Below the pieces are notes generated by a model, which worked only from the letters and a program-made list of their open reading frames with translations, was not told where the DNA came from and did not search any database. DNA of 64,000 bases from Aliikangiella coralliicola (lineage in GTDB: Bacteria; Pseudomonadota; Gammaproteobacteria; Enterobacterales; Kangiellaceae). The stretch is from the NCBI RefSeq assembly GCF_007004725.1, contig NZ_ML660161.1, positions 669,122 through 733,121 on the forward strand, given 5' to 3'. The position numbers were made by a program, and so were the translations under genes. This document shows, piece by piece, positions 26,826-37,137 of this stretch. How positions within the stretch are numbered: the stretch's first letter is position 1; each line of letters opens with the position of its first letter.

Positions 26826-28157
26826 TCAATCTGTTACCGGTTCGCTTGCGATAGTATTGCGGCCGGTTTGCTTGGCTTTGTACAGTGCTTTGTCAGCGGC
26901 AACGAGTAGTTGCTCGCTTGTCATATCTTGTTCTGGTAATACGTTACTGACTCCAATACTGACAGTCACATATTGACTTAAGCTAGAGTGAATGTGTTCT
27001 ATTGCTAACTGCTCAATTTCACACCTTAAGTCTTCTGCGACTTTCTCCGCACCTGGCTGATTGGTTTCTGGTAATACGACAACAAATTCTTCCCCGCCAT
27101 AGCGCGCCACAATGTCTGTTGGGCGTGAAACCGTTTTATTGAGAACTCGAGCAACACGTTTCAGACATTCGTCGCCAGCTTTATGCCCATAGTGATCGTT
27201 GTATTTCTTGAAATAATCAATGTCGACAAAAAGAATCGAAATCTCCGTTTTACACCTCGTTGCTCGTTGCCATTCCTTTTTTAGATACTCATCCAGCGAG
27301 CGCCGATTAGCTATATTGGTGAGCTTATCGATATGGCTAAGCCGCTTTAGTTCTTTCTCATGTTGTTTGTGTAAAGTTAGATCGTGAAAATGGCACAAGT
27401 ACAATGGATAGTTGAGACCGAGCTGATTGATTGATAAATCGACCGGAACATTGATGCCGTTTCGTGTAACAATTTTAACTTCTCTTGCGCCATTGTCGAC
27501 AATCTTATTATCTTGTTCTTCGAAAATTGTATCGTTTACAAAACAGGTTTTGTATTCTTCAACAAATTCTGTGTCAAGAAATCGCGAAAATGACTGACCA
27601 ATTATTTCTTCTTTTTCGTAGCCTAAAAAGCTTGTCGCTGCTGGATTGACGGATGAAATTCTACCAGGTGGCGATACTGTTAACATTGGGTTTGATGCAC
27701 TATTTATGATTGTTCTGTAGCGTTGTTCCTGCATGTTTAGTTGGTTAATCAACAATTCCTTTTTATTCAATAAATCCCTGATTTTTAGTTGATTTTCTAT
27801 ACGCGCCCAAACTTCAGGTTCGTTGATTGGTTTAGTGATGTAATCTTTCGCACCAGCGGCAAATCCTTTGGCTATTTCTTCGGGGTTAGTTTTAGCCGTT
27901 ACGAAAATGATGGGAATTTCGCTGGTTAAGGGATCTTTACTTAATTTTTTACAGGTTTCATAGCCATCCATATCTGGCATCATGACATCGAGTAAAATCA
28001 GGTGAGGGTCAAACTCCCTGACTATTTTTAACGCGATCTTACCCGATGGAACGCCCGATACCGAATAACCTTTTTGAGTTAAAGTGTGATAAAGCAGGTT
28101 AACATTTTCGGCTTTGTCATCGACTACTAATATTCTTTTATGTTTATTACTTGTCAT
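26826..28157 (-). CDS. Response regulator diguanylate cyclase (REC-PAS-GGDEF)
   Basis: 443 residues. Receiver (about 8-125; VVDDKAENVN, LLDVMMPDMDG with acceptor D57), PAS (about 145-255; NSASNPMLTVSP and INPAATSFLGY-like core), GGDEF domain (about 275-437; DKLTNIANRRSLDEYL, then RYGGEEF near residue 354). RPTD lies five residues before GGEEF, so the product-inhibition I-site is present. It should make c-di-GMP from two GTP when phosphorylated. It is the last gene of the minus-strand group of two binding lipoproteins and a hybrid kinase, 157 bases after the second lipoprotein gene, and is the likely output of that kinase. Confidence 0.93.
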   Translation of the reverse strand: MTSNKHKRILVVDDKAENVNLLYHTLTQKGYSVSGVPSGKIALKIVREFDPHLILLDVMMPDMDGYETCKKLSKDPLTSEIPIIFVTAKTNPEEIAKGFAAGAKDYITKPINEPEVWARIENQLKIRDLLNKKELLINQLNMQEQRYRTIINSASNPMLTVSPPGRISSVNPAATSFLGYEKEEIIGQSFSRFLDTEFVEEYKTCFVNDTIFEEQDNKIVDNGAREVKIVTRNGINVPVDLSINQLGLNYPLYLCHFHDLTLHKQHEKELKRLSHIDKLTNIANRRSLDEYLKKEWQRATRCKTEISILFVDIDYFKKYNDHYGHKAGDECLKRVARVLNKTVSRPTDIVARYGGEEFVVVLPETNQPGAEKVAEDLRCEIEQLAIEHIHSSLSQYVTVSIGVSNVLPEQDMTSEQLLVAADKALYKAKQTGRNTIASEPVTD

Positions 28158-28314
28158 CGCTTTTTAAAATAGAAATGTTAAATCATCTGGCTTATTTTTC
28201 TTTGCCAACTATCAGTCCATGCTACTTCAAAATGCTGACTATAGCGCTTTAATAACCTAATTCTAGCTTGTTATCGTGAGTATTTCCCGTCAAGTTTTAT
28301 GATCGGTAATATGC

Positions 28315-29478
28315 CTACTCTGCTAGATATTCAACCGAGATAGTCTTATCGAGATTAACTTGCCGATTGCTTATTTTGACTATGACCATATCACGCAGCG
28401 GTGTTCCTTGTTCAAAGTGTTTTATGGTTCCCGTTATTCCTTGAAAATTTCTTACTTTTTGCAAATACTCGACCAAAGATTTACTCGTTGTTTCCGGTGA
28501 GCTACACAAAGTTTGCCATAGCAGTGCAATCGTGTCATGGGTAATAGGAGAAATACTATGGGGATCCGCTGGATCGAAATTAGCAGCTCTGGAACGATTT
28601 TCGTGCGTATTTATTTCTTTGTATTTCGAAGTATTTGAATACCAGTGGTCCAGTGCGATAGTGTTTTCCATAAAATCGAAGTTTTTTAGTTGGTGAACAT
28701 TCCAGGCGTCAGTACCGACCAGCGTCGATTTTACCCCGGAGTTGATCAGACGAGGGACTATTTTTTTTATATCTTCAGTAAAATTGGGAAGTAGAATAAA
28801 ATCGGGCTGGTTCTTCTTGATCGCTTCAATTAAATGAGCGTCGATATCATCAGGTTGTTTGTATCCAAATTGCTGATTGATTTGCCCGCCCATTTCAGAA
28901 AAATAATGAGTAAAGTTTTCAACGAAATCGCGACTATAGTCACTTGTTACCCGATAGATGACTGACGCACTTTGATAGTTTAGTTGTTGATAAATCAGTT
29001 GGCTGAGAAGTTGCGCCTGTGAGCGATTATCAACGACAAGCTGGAATACATATTGTTTATCTTTAGTTAATTCTGGATGAGAAGAACCGATTGAAATCAT
29101 TGGAATCTTTGCCCGTTCTGCTATCACTGCTAATGGCAGAGCTGTATCACTAGTATTAGGTCCTAGTATCACGCTGACATGTTCATTGTTGATTAGGTCG
29201 TTGAAGGCCTGGTAAGCGCCTTCTTGCGTTGATAATGTATCTTTGTAGATAACTTTAAGCTTCTTTTTATGTTGGCACTGCATTTCATAACTTTGCTTAT
29301 TGATAAAGTTCTCAATGGTTGGTTTAATTTTTTTTTGCCAGGAATATTGATTACCGTGTAATACGCCAACTTTAACTTCTTCTACCTGTGCTTCGAACTG
29401 ACAGGCTGAGATAGCGAGTACTAGTAACAGATAGAAAATCAAATATCCTTTTTTGCTAAAATTTCCTGGTATGCTCAC
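28315..29478 (-). CDS. Periplasmic binding lipoprotein (LivK/Peripla_BP_6 type), second of the signalling operon
   Basis: 387 residues. Lipoprotein signal with lipobox ISAC (Cys26), then a type I periplasmic binding fold: KVGVLHGNQ, VILGPNTSDTALPLAVIAERAKIPMIS (about 92-118), FDFILLP-type strand at about 220 and TDAWNVHQL. This fold binds small ligands such as amino acids. No ABC permease or ATPase is nearby. The gene starts 3 bases after the hybrid kinase stop, implying translational coupling. I infer that it is a sensory binding protein working with the kinase, as LuxP does with LuxQ. Ligand unknown. Confidence 0.88.
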   Translation of the reverse strand: MSIPGNFSKKGYLIFYLLLVLAISACQFEAQVEEVKVGVLHGNQYSWQKKIKPTIENFINKQSYEMQCQHKKKLKVIYKDTLSTQEGAYQAFNDLINNEHVSVILGPNTSDTALPLAVIAERAKIPMISIGSSHPELTKDKQYVFQLVVDNRSQAQLLSQLIYQQLNYQSASVIYRVTSDYSRDFVENFTHYFSEMGGQINQQFGYKQPDDIDAHLIEAIKKNQPDFILLPNFTEDIKKIVPRLINSGVKSTLVGTDAWNVHQLKNFDFMENTIALDHWYSNTSKYKEINTHENRSRAANFDPADPHSISPITHDTIALLWQTLCSSPETTSKSLVEYLQKVRNFQGITGTIKHFEQGTPLRDMVIVKISNRQVNLDKTISVEYLAE

Positions 29479-29481
29479 CGA

Positions 29482-32076
29482 CTAATCCTGTATGCGTTTG
29501 AGTTTTTGAAGTATTCGCGAGATTTCTAGCATATTCAAATCGCTTAAAAATAATTTCAATTTATCCGCTAATAATTCACCTGCTTCTCCGTGAGAAGAAA
29601 TCTCTTCTATACATTCAGTCAACTGGGTTATATGGTAAAGGCGACAAGCTTCCAGTGCTGAATTAATGACATTAAGTGGCAGCGTGATGGACTCTAGAGA
29701 AATCGAATTGGAGGCCGATTGAGTTTCAGCTGCGTTAAGTTGGTGCGGAGTCGGCGGCGAGCTGGTAATTTCATTAATCACTTCGATAATATCCGCAAAA
29801 TCAACAGGTTTAGCGACAAAACCGTCAAAGCCAATATCGATAATATTTTGTTTCTCGTGAGATAGCGTAGAGGCGGATACCGCGTAACAAAGAGGTGTTT
29901 GAATGGTTGGATCGTTTTTAAGGAGATTGAAAGCTGTGATTCCATCCATTACCGGCATGCGTATGTCTAAAAAAACGATATCAATGGTTTCGTCTTTATC
30001 ATTATACTCCTTCAGTGTGTCTAGAAACTCCTGTCCGTTAGTCGCTTCAATCACTTGAATGCCAAGTTCGTCCAGGTAAGTTCGAAGAATTAGCCGATTG
30101 TCTTCCAGGTCATCAACAACTAAAGCCAAATGAACTTTCGGTGTATCAATGCTAAGTATTGAAGGGCTGGAAGTTTTTTCGGGTTCGGCGTGTTTTAAGT
30201 TAATGCTAAAATAGAACGAGCTACCTTGATTGACTTCAGATTTGACCTCAATTGAGGAGCCAAACATTTTTGCTAATCGCCTGGCAATAGATAACCCTAG
30301 GCCAGTTCCTGTACTTTGGTTTGCTTCGAATTCCTGTTCGAAAGGTTGAAATATTTTTTCAAGAGACTGATGACTTATGCCTGTTCCAGTATCTTTAATT
30401 TCAAAATAGTATTGTGACTCGAGATGATTGAGGTCTGCTTCTGTGGGGGCAGGTTCAATTTCTTCGATTTCTGCGGGAACTTGCTGTGTGAGGGTAAAGG
30501 TGATTTCTCCTGATTGAGTAAACTTGATCGCGTTATTGATCAAGTTGATCAAAATTTGCTTAAGCTTTAACTCGTCGCTACTAACGAAGTCCTGCTTGAT
30601 ATCTTTCACTACAGCCCATTTGAGATTTTTTTCATCACAGCGGACTTCAAACATGCTCGTCAATTCGTTGATCATGCCATTCAGGCTAAATGAAGTTTCA
30701 TCTAAAATAGATTTTCCTGCCTCGATACGGCTTATGTCTAAGATGGTATTGATCAGCTCGAGTAAATGGTTGCCTGCGTATTCGATTCGCGTAAGGAAAT
30801 TTTTACTTGTTTCATCAAGGTTGTCTTTCCGTAAAAGAATTTGGGAATAGCCAAGAATCGAATTCATCGGCGTACGGATTTCATGGGACATGTTCGCGAT
30901 AAAATTACTTTTCGCAATTGTGGCAGTTTCAGCTCTTTCCTTTGCGTTGCGCAAGTCATCGTATGACTCTTTTAATCTATCGGCCATCAGGTTAAATGTT
31001 GAGGCTAAAATACCCGCTTCGTCGCTCGAATTAATTGACACTCGAGCATCCAGATCGCCATCGGCTATTTTGGTAACTGTTTTGGTAAGGCTCTTTAATG
31101 GGCGAGTGAGTTGGTTTGCTATGATATAAATTAAAAAAGCTAATGCAACAACGACCATGACGCCGAAAACAAAAATGTTAATTGCCAGTTTTTGGGCTGG
31201 CTCAAATGCTATGCTTTGCGGTAATTCGACTAATAGCGCCGCGTCTAAAGAATCAACCCAGAGAAAACTGCCAATGACAGGGACGCCTCGATAGTTATCA
31301 TATAAACGAGTGCCGCTTTTTCCAGCAACGGCTAAATTGATGCCAAGTGATTCGGCCCCGCGCAAAAACTCATCGCGTCCAAATCGTTCGCCGGAAACAA
31401 AAGCGCGATACCTGTCCACAAGGTAAGATTCACCGAGTTTTCCTAAACCCGTCTCTTCCAATATTATCTGGTCAATTCTGTTCAAGTTAACATGCATGGC
31501 GATAACGCCAATCAAAGCACCCGTTTCGCTTTTAAGCGGTGCTGATATTGTTATTGTTGGGCCATAGGTAATAGGAGACGGGTAAATTTTTTGAATGAAA
31601 GCTGCTTTTAAACCTTCTTCAAAAAAGTTATCTAGCGTTCGATAGTCGCCTTCGTGAGACTGATCGGTTGAAACAACAATTTTCCCGTTAAGATCGAGCA
31701 GAAAAACTTCTTGCCAATCATGTTGTAGCTGCTTTAAGTCTAGCAAGTGCTCGCGTAGGGATTTTAATTTTTCTTGATAACTACCATTATCACCTTTCGT
31801 ATTGAGTATTTCGCTCGAAATGTTAATGAGTGTTTTTATTTTGGATAACCAAATCAAATCGGTTTTTAATCCGTCTAACCATAATTTTAGCGAGTCTTGC
31901 TTGAGGGCAATTGAAACTTCAAGTCGGGAGAACACTGTTTGTTGAAGTGTACTTTTAGCGGTAACGAAAACAAAGCTTCCAATAATGATGATGGTGAATA
32001 AGAAGAGTAAAGCGTTAGAGAGAATAACCTTCGCTTTAAGGCTATTTTTACCAATTTGCTTAAGAAATTCACTCAT
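29482..32076 (-). CDS. Hybrid sensor histidine kinase with extracytoplasmic sensor domain
   Basis: 864 residues. Membrane segment (about 15-37), extracytoplasmic double-Cache-like sensor (about 40-275), second membrane segment (about 277-300), HAMP (about 300-352), coiled coil, HisKA with [15 protein letters not shown] (His near 397), HATPase with the N box in LINNAIKFT and [12 protein letters not shown], and a receiver (about 650-770) with [11 protein letters not shown] (Asp near 704). The C-terminal 70 residues are helical but lack a phosphotransfer His. It lies between two binding-lipoprotein genes (10 and 3 bases apart), so one or both proteins probably feed it. A separate HPt protein or direct transfer to the REC-PAS-GGDEF protein is required for output. 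Confidence 0.93.
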   Translation of the reverse strand: MSEFLKQIGKNSLKAKVILSNALLFLFTIIIIGSFVFVTAKSTLQQTVFSRLEVSIALKQDSLKLWLDGLKTDLIWLSKIKTLINISSEILNTKGDNGSYQEKLKSLREHLLDLKQLQHDWQEVFLLDLNGKIVVSTDQSHEGDYRTLDNFFEEGLKAAFIQKIYPSPITYGPTITISAPLKSETGALIGVIAMHVNLNRIDQIILEETGLGKLGESYLVDRYRAFVSGERFGRDEFLRGAESLGINLAVAGKSGTRLYDNYRGVPVIGSFLWVDSLDAALLVELPQSIAFEPAQKLAINIFVFGVMVVVALAFLIYIIANQLTRPLKSLTKTVTKIADGDLDARVSINSSDEAGILASTFNLMADRLKESYDDLRNAKERAETATIAKSNFIANMSHEIRTPMNSILGYSQILLRKDNLDETSKNFLTRIEYAGNHLLELINTILDISRIEAGKSILDETSFSLNGMINELTSMFEVRCDEKNLKWAVVKDIKQDFVSSDELKLKQILINLINNAIKFTQSGEITFTLTQQVPAEIEEIEPAPTEADLNHLESQYYFEIKDTGTGISHQSLEKIFQPFEQEFEANQSTGTGLGLSIARRLAKMFGSSIEVKSEVNQGSSFYFSINLKHAEPEKTSSPSILSIDTPKVHLALVVDDLEDNRLILRTYLDELGIQVIEATNGQEFLDTLKEYNDKDETIDIVFLDIRMPVMDGITAFNLLKNDPTIQTPLCYAVSASTLSHEKQNIIDIGFDGFVAKPVDFADIIEVINEITSSPPTPHQLNAAETQSASNSISLESITLPLNVINSALEACRLYHITQLTECIEEISSHGEAGELLADKLKLFLSDLNMLEISRILQKLKRIQD

Positions 32077-32086
32077 AATATCAAAT

Positions 32087-33244
32087 TTAATCCAGCACCC
32101 AGTTAGGTGAGCGATAGATTTTGTTGGCGTTATTTTTCACATTGATAATGATTGGTTTTTTATAATGCTTATTATTTTTATTCAGGTTGATTTTTCCGGT
32201 TACACCACTAAAGTCTCCAATCGATTTTAGTGCTGTAGTAATTTCTGTATTTGCGGTAAAACTGTGTTCAATTGCCTTACCTAATATTCCCAACGCATCA
32301 TAGGTTAAGGCGGACATACTTGTTGGGTCTTGTGAATGCTTGCTCCGATATTCATCGAGGAACTGTTTGGCTTTCTTATTGTATTTTGCATACTCAGGGT
32401 GCCAGTGATGAGCATAATAGGCATCATTGAATTGTTCGTCAGTAGTAACTTTAAGAGGGCTCCAATTATCACTTCCTAAAATAAACCCTTTAAAACCCGA
32501 TTGTTTTAATCCTTCGAGTTGTGCTTTACTTTCTTTTGTTGCATTTGGTAACAGAACTGCCTGCGTATTTTCTAAACGTATTTGTGATATTTGTTTGCTG
32601 AAATCCTTGGTGCCAGAAATATAGAATTCGAAAGCTGAAATTTTACCACCAAGTGATACATAGCGCTCTTTAAATGCCTCGGCAACTACTCGGCTGGAAG
32701 GATTTCCAATGTTATATAGCACGGCGGTGTTCGGGAGACTAAGCTCTTGCTGGGCAAATTTAGCTAGCAGGTTTCCTTGTTCAGAATTACTAAACGCGAT
32801 ACGGAAGACGAACTTTTTATTTTTATCAACAACGGTTGATGTTGCGCCAGGAGAAATCATTAATTGTCCTGCAGATTCTGCCACCGCTGATGCCGAATAG
32901 GCTGTGCTACTCATATTAGGACCAACTATTGCGGTAACTTTATGCTCAAAAATGAGGCGCCTTGCAGCCTCTACTGCGGAATCTTTTTGGTTTAAAGTAT
33001 CTTCTATAACTAGTTCTAACTGTCTTTTTTGTTTTCCTGTATTAAGACCACCCTGTGCATTGATTTTGTCGATGTAGAGTTTAGCTGCGTTAATTGATGG
33101 CGGACCACCAGGTGTAGATTTATCGATCAATAAACCGATAATGATCGGCTTGTCATTTTCTGGTGGAGTGAAGCAAGCTATTAACAGAGAGCTAAGGAAA
33201 ACGAGGAATATACTTCTGAAAGTGGTTTTTATCGTAATAGGCAT
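32087..33244 (-). CDS. Periplasmic binding lipoprotein (LivK/Peripla_BP_6 type), first of the signalling operon
   Basis: 385 residues from the ATG at 33244, which gives a standard lipoprotein signal ([19 protein letters not shown], lipobox LIAC, Cys24). The frame is open to an ATG at 33349, but that would add 35 residues before the signal; neither start has a good ribosome binding site. Type I binding fold: [68 protein letters not shown]. It is a paralogue of the protein at 28315-29478 (same VGPN/LGPN loop). It opens the operon, 10 bases before the hybrid kinase. A sensory role is inferred from the absence of transporter genes. Confidence 0.88.
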   Translation of the reverse strand: MPITIKTTFRSIFLVFLSSLLIACFTPPENDKPIIIGLLIDKSTPGGPPSINAAKLYIDKINAQGGLNTGKQKRQLELVIEDTLNQKDSAVEAARRLIFEHKVTAIVGPNMSSTAYSASAVAESAGQLMISPGATSTVVDKNKKFVFRIAFSNSEQGNLLAKFAQQELSLPNTAVLYNIGNPSSRVVAEAFKERYVSLGGKISAFEFYISGTKDFSKQISQIRLENTQAVLLPNATKESKAQLEGLKQSGFKGFILGSDNWSPLKVTTDEQFNDAYYAHHWHPEYAKYNKKAKQFLDEYRSKHSQDPTSMSALTYDALGILGKAIEHSFTANTEITTALKSIGDFSGVTGKINLNKNNKHYKKPIIINVKNNANKIYRSPNWVLD

Positions 33245-33787
33245 TCCACGAGCAAATTTTTTATTCTGTGTGGTAAATAATGTTTGGATAACGAGAAATT
33301 GTGCACCCTTTATTGAGGTGGTAGTACTTGTGAGTAAGTTAGTTAGCATTGTTATTGATTTTGTTGTGAGCTTGGTATTTTGTGTTGCCTTTGGTTTTAA
33401 TCGCTTGAGTTGATGTTTTTGTTTCTTTCAAGAGCCAATACTCCGAATTGATTCAGCTATCTGTTAGCGACTCCATTCGGCTTACCTACTGACCTTATAA
33501 GGCGTTACTAAAAGTATAGAAGACTCAGCAGATCTTGTTTAAATATGTTTATGACTTTTTGTTTGTAATAACAAGTGTTTTTTAAGGCGGGTTACGAAAA
33601 GTGAAAGCAAGATATTTATGGTCATTTCATCCGCAGCATGAAGCGTTAAGAAAGGATGGTTTCAGGGGCACAGAAAAACTATAAGTTATTGATAGTTAAA
33701 GCAAAGCGTCAGCTAATTAACCTCAGATTAATTATCAATAAATAAGCTTGAGTAATTAGCTTCGCTGTATTTTGTTGTTTGATTGGC
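33245..33787. other. Promoter region of the signalling operon; no other gene supported
   Basis: About 540 bases between the signalling operon and the small basic protein gene (both minus strand). It should contain the operon promoter. A 27-codon plus-strand frame at 33601-33684 (start GTG) has no supporting evidence. No strong hairpin was found. Confidence 0.4.
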
Positions 33788-34123
33788 TTAGTGAGATTTA
33801 GCTTTTGCTCGTTTTTGCCTGTCATGTTTGTTTTTCGCTATTTTGGCAGATTCTTTATCTGCTTTGTTGTGTAATCTTGCTTTTTCCTTTTTTGTGACTA
33901 TGCCGTCAGATTTGGCGCGTTTTTCCATGCGGTTCAATTCGCGCTGGCCCTGAACAAGCCTGTTGGCTTCTTTTTTCGTGAGTTCGCCTGAATCAATTCC
34001 TTGAATGATGCGGTTTTTTTGATTCGCCTGGCGGGCATCCAGTTTTGGCGTTTCTGCAAAGGTCTGACTGCTCAACAGGATTGCTAAGCTTGCTGGTATA
34101 ACTGATTTTATTGGGAATTTCAT
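33788..34123 (-). CDS. Small basic periplasmic protein, unknown function
   Basis: 111 residues from the ATG at 34123, preceded by AAGGAAA; the upstream ATG at 34162 is rejected because the signal peptide (MKFPIKSVIPASLAILLSS, ending TFA-E) begins at the later Met. The mature part is helical and very basic. It has two similar segments, GIDSGELTKKEANRLVQGQRELNRME and SDGIVTKKEKARLHNKADKES, each with an acidic-Gly turn followed by TKKE, like paired EF-hand-like helices without full calcium loops. Related small proteins occur in many proteobacteria, but I do not know a function. The C-terminus is Lys/Arg-rich. Confidence 0.72.
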   Translation of the reverse strand: MKFPIKSVIPASLAILLSSQTFAETPKLDARQANQKNRIIQGIDSGELTKKEANRLVQGQRELNRMEKRAKSDGIVTKKEKARLHNKADKESAKIAKNKHDRQKRAKAKSH

Positions 34124-34291
34124 GGTATTTCCTTGTTGGTCGTTTTTAGGTTTGTTCTCCATAACGGCTCTGAAACAATTTGGTTGACAAAAAAAGCCTG
34201 ACGAGGACGATTTTCCAGGTGTTTTAACGGCTAAGAAATGTTTGATGGCTAAGGTCCTTGGTTGTCAGCTGTTTTTATTAACCTTTGGTTT

Positions 34292-34993
34292 TCAATAAGA
34301 AATGTTGTTTTCAACGGCCCATACAGCGGCCTCTACGCGAGTTTTCAATTCCAGTTTCTTGAGCAGGTTTTTAACATGTACTTTAACGGTTGATTCAGCA
34401 ATTCCCAGTTTATTAGCTATCATCTTATTACTCTTGCCTGAAGCAATGTACTTGAGTGTTTCGAATTCCCTATGGGTAAGCTTATCAACAAGATTGGTTT
34501 CTTTAGACTCTGTTTGAAAAGAGCGAACCAGTATTTGAGTCAGCGGGCTACTAATGACTAGCTCACCCTTGAGTGCCTGGTTTATTTTTTCGATTAATTC
34601 TTCAGGTTCTGAGTCTTTTAAAATGTATCCGTCAACCCCCGATTTCAATGCCCTTAAAACATCTGATTCGCTATCCGAGACGCTAAAGATAATCACTTTG
34701 CTGCTCACATTAGCTCGCTTTAAGGCATTTAAGGTATCGATACCGCTTAACCCTTTCATGTTGAGATCAAGCAAAATAAGATCTGGGTTATGTTCAATTG
34801 CCAGACTAATGGCTTCTTCTCCAGAACCGGCTTCAGCAACTACTTTGAGATTGTCTTCAAGTTCGATCAGCTGAGCGACACCTTTACGTAGCATTGGATG
34901 ATCGTCAACGAGAATGATTCTGAAATGATCGGTACTATTGTCATTTGCCTTCAAACTATCTAATTTTAACTCTGCTATGTTCATGCTGCTCAT
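34292..34993 (-). CDS. narL: Nitrate/nitrite response regulator NarL
   Basis: 233 residues. Receiver domain (about 25-140; IILVDDHPMLRKG, LILLDLNMKGLSG with acceptor D76, and the conserved Lys in GYILKD) and LuxR-type helix-turn-helix (about 170-228; LTHREFETLKYIASGKSNKMIANKLGI). It lies 24 bases after the narX stop and next to the divergent nitrate reductase genes, which identifies it as NarL rather than another NarL/FixJ member. Phosphorylated NarL should bind the 7-2-7 site found at 36977-36992. The N-terminal extension of about 20 residues is longer than in E. coli NarL. Confidence 0.93.
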   Translation of the reverse strand: MSSMNIAELKLDSLKANDNSTDHFRIILVDDHPMLRKGVAQLIELEDNLKVVAEAGSGEEAISLAIEHNPDLILLDLNMKGLSGIDTLNALKRANVSSKVIIFSVSDSESDVLRALKSGVDGYILKDSEPEELIEKINQALKGELVISSPLTQILVRSFQTESKETNLVDKLTHREFETLKYIASGKSNKMIANKLGIAESTVKVHVKNLLKKLELKTRVEAAVWAVENNISY

Positions 34994-35017
34994 TGATTGA
35001 CTCTTTCTTATCCTGGT

Positions 35018-36811
35018 TTAGTGTTTAAACTCAACAACGACATGAGTTCCTTTGGGCTTCTTTGACAAAAATTCTATTTTCGCACCGAGCGATTTGGCTC
35101 TTTCCTGCATAATGTTCAGACCAAAATGTCCGTGCTGCTCTAATTGATGGGGAAGCCCAATTCCATCATCCCAAACTTCGAGTTTGATGAGATCATTTTC
35201 TTGGTAGAGAGAAACTTTTGCCTGTTGCGCCTGTGCATGGCGTTGAATGTTAGACAAAGCTTCGCGAGCGATCTGTAAAACGTGAATTTCCTGGTTGGCG
35301 GTTAAATAATTTTGCGGTAGCTGAAAATCGAGTTCAATTGGATGATGGCACTTAGTGCTAAACTCGGTAACCGTTCCTTGTAGGGCATTTTCAATCGAAG
35401 GGTCTTCGAGTTTCAGGCGGAATGTGGTTAGCAACTCTCTGAGTTGTTGATAGGCTTTGTTAAGGCCCTGTTTGATATCGTCAATCGTTTCGCTCACTTG
35501 TTCTTTAGCAACTTCTTTTTGCATTTTTCGAGTCAACAAGCTCATTTGTACTTTTAGATAAGAGAGTGATTGAGCAAGCGAATCATGGAGCTCTCTGGCA
35601 ATAACTGCACGCTCTTCCACAATTAATAAACGATTATCTGTATTTCTTTTTTGCTCCAGTTCAAATGCTGTCGCGATGATGTCTGCCATTGCCTGAAGCA
35701 TTTGAGTTTGCCACTCTTCAGCGACCTTGTTTTTGGGAACCTGCCATTCCAGGTAACCGAATAACTGAGTCTGTTTCTCCAGCGGAAACTGCTGACTGGC
35801 AAAACAATAGTTCTTAATATTTTGATGGGGGGTAATGACACCAATCAGGCGCTTGTTTTGCGGCGTACAGACTCGCTTTATTGTTATTTTTCCATAACCT
35901 AAAGCGCGCTCAAGCTCTGCAATAATCTCGGAATCAATTTCGGCATTATTTTTTGTTGCCAGGTTGCGGGCTCCGCGATAAAGAACTTTTAGTGACTGAT
36001 TGCTATGAGTGAGCTGCCTGGTTTTTTGGGCGACACGTTTCTCAAAGTCTTGATAAGTTGATTTTAATTCCTCTGACATTTTATTGAACGTGCGCGCCAG
36101 AACGCCGAGTTCATTATTGCTGCTATCATCGGCTTTAATATCAAAGTTTCCTTTTCCTGCTTCAGAAGCAACTTTGACTAAAAGTTTTAAGGGAGAAATA
36201 ACCAGCCGATTAAGTCTGAATAAAACAACGAAAGCGATTATCACTACTAAAAACAGGCTTGCTCCCTGAATTAGGCGAAGCATTTCCAATTTTTTTTCTG
36301 ACTCTGTCTGCAACAGGGTAACCAGCCGATCAACCGACGCAACAAACTGATCGAAGGAAAAAATAGGCGTCGGTATATCAGTTTGTTTCAGTCTCTCCCA
36401 TGAAGATAATATGTGTTGATATTGCGCTTCAACATCAGGGTTTTCTCTGGCGCTGGTTAAACCTCCGCTTAGTAAATGACTGAGCCTTTCTTCAAAACCG
36501 GCAATTTCTTTTTGGATAAAATTTTTATCGGAGCTTTTATCAGACAGGTGCGCACGAGAAATTCGTATGGCGTGCATACGCAAAGCGCCAGCATTATTTA
36601 TTTGTGCAGCATCACCGCTTAAGCTTTCCGTTACTAGCATAGAAGAAACCATGCTAACCAGCCCTAAAGTGACAATGATCGCCATTATCTGGCTGGCGCG
36701 AGTAACCAGTGAAGTGTGAGTAAACTTAACCTCTTGATCGACTGTCTTGTCGAGTTCATCTTGAGTGTTTGTCATTGACTGGTTTGCCATCATCTCATTG
36801 TTAATCGTCAT
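35018..36811 (-). CDS. narX: Nitrate/nitrite sensor histidine kinase NarX
   Basis: 597 residues. First membrane segment (about 41-60), then the nitrate-binding P-box region (GDAAQINNAGALRMHAIRIS, about 66-85), periplasmic helices, second membrane segment (about 183-200), HAMP (about 200-250), a central linker region with Cys at 315 and 336, HisKA_3 with ARELHDSLAQSLSYLK (H409), and a HATPase ending in GHFGLNIMQERAKSLGA. NarX phosphorylates NarL when nitrate or nitrite binds the periplasmic domain. The gene is divergent from narK1 with a 326-base regulatory region between them and is co-transcribed with narL. Confidence 0.94.
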   Translation of the reverse strand: MTINNEMMANQSMTNTQDELDKTVDQEVKFTHTSLVTRASQIMAIIVTLGLVSMVSSMLVTESLSGDAAQINNAGALRMHAIRISRAHLSDKSSDKNFIQKEIAGFEERLSHLLSGGLTSARENPDVEAQYQHILSSWERLKQTDIPTPIFSFDQFVASVDRLVTLLQTESEKKLEMLRLIQGASLFLVVIIAFVVLFRLNRLVISPLKLLVKVASEAGKGNFDIKADDSSNNELGVLARTFNKMSEELKSTYQDFEKRVAQKTRQLTHSNQSLKVLYRGARNLATKNNAEIDSEIIAELERALGYGKITIKRVCTPQNKRLIGVITPHQNIKNYCFASQQFPLEKQTQLFGYLEWQVPKNKVAEEWQTQMLQAMADIIATAFELEQKRNTDNRLLIVEERAVIARELHDSLAQSLSYLKVQMSLLTRKMQKEVAKEQVSETIDDIKQGLNKAYQQLRELLTTFRLKLEDPSIENALQGTVTEFSTKCHHPIELDFQLPQNYLTANQEIHVLQIAREALSNIQRHAQAQQAKVSLYQENDLIKLEVWDDGIGLPHQLEQHGHFGLNIMQERAKSLGAKIEFLSKKPKGTHVVVEFKH

Positions 36812-36976
36812 CGAAATATGCCACCCGGTTTTGGCGATAACTCCATTTTAGCAGCGATGCCATGTCACAAACTTACAACTACCACTAAATAGTCTCACCA
36901 ACTCGCGTGCCACAGAGATATTTACTCGAAAACAAAAATAACCAATAAATACAAGCTGTTACCTTAAAAGTGTGTC

Positions 36977-36992
36977 TACCACTTTAGTAGTA
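36977..36992. promoter_or_regulatory. Probable NarL 7-2-7 binding site
   Basis: TACCACT-TT-AGTAGTA is an inverted pair of NarL heptamers (consensus TACYYMT) with the 2-base spacing used by NarL and NarP, one mismatch in each half. Its centre is about 93 bases before the narK1 start site predicted from the FNR-like box. A single further heptamer, TACCACT, lies at 36880-36886. Confidence 0.65.
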
Positions 36993-37029
36993 GTTGTGCC
37001 TATTAGACAACGGAAAGGCATTCGGGGGA

Positions 37030-37043
37030 GTGATCCAGATCAA
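37030..37043 (+). promoter_or_regulatory. FNR-like box of the narK1 promoter
   Basis: GTGAT-ccag-ATCAA matches the FNR/Anr consensus TTGAT-N4-ATCAA with one mismatch. If centred at -41.5, transcription would start near 37078, and TATTTT at 37065-37070 is then the -10 element. This fits anaerobic induction of the nitrate operon. Confidence 0.75.
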
Positions 37044-37137
37044 GATAGCTAACAGTGTGGCTGATATTTTTAAATCGAAGTTTTGAAATCAAAGTTTTGA
37101 AATCGAAGTGTCGTAAAGAAATTTAGAGGATAACTAA

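Noticed and set aside
33601-33684. 27-codon plus-strand frame in the gap before the small basic protein gene
   Set aside because: GTG start without convincing ribosome binding site, too short to judge, and no related sequence known to me.
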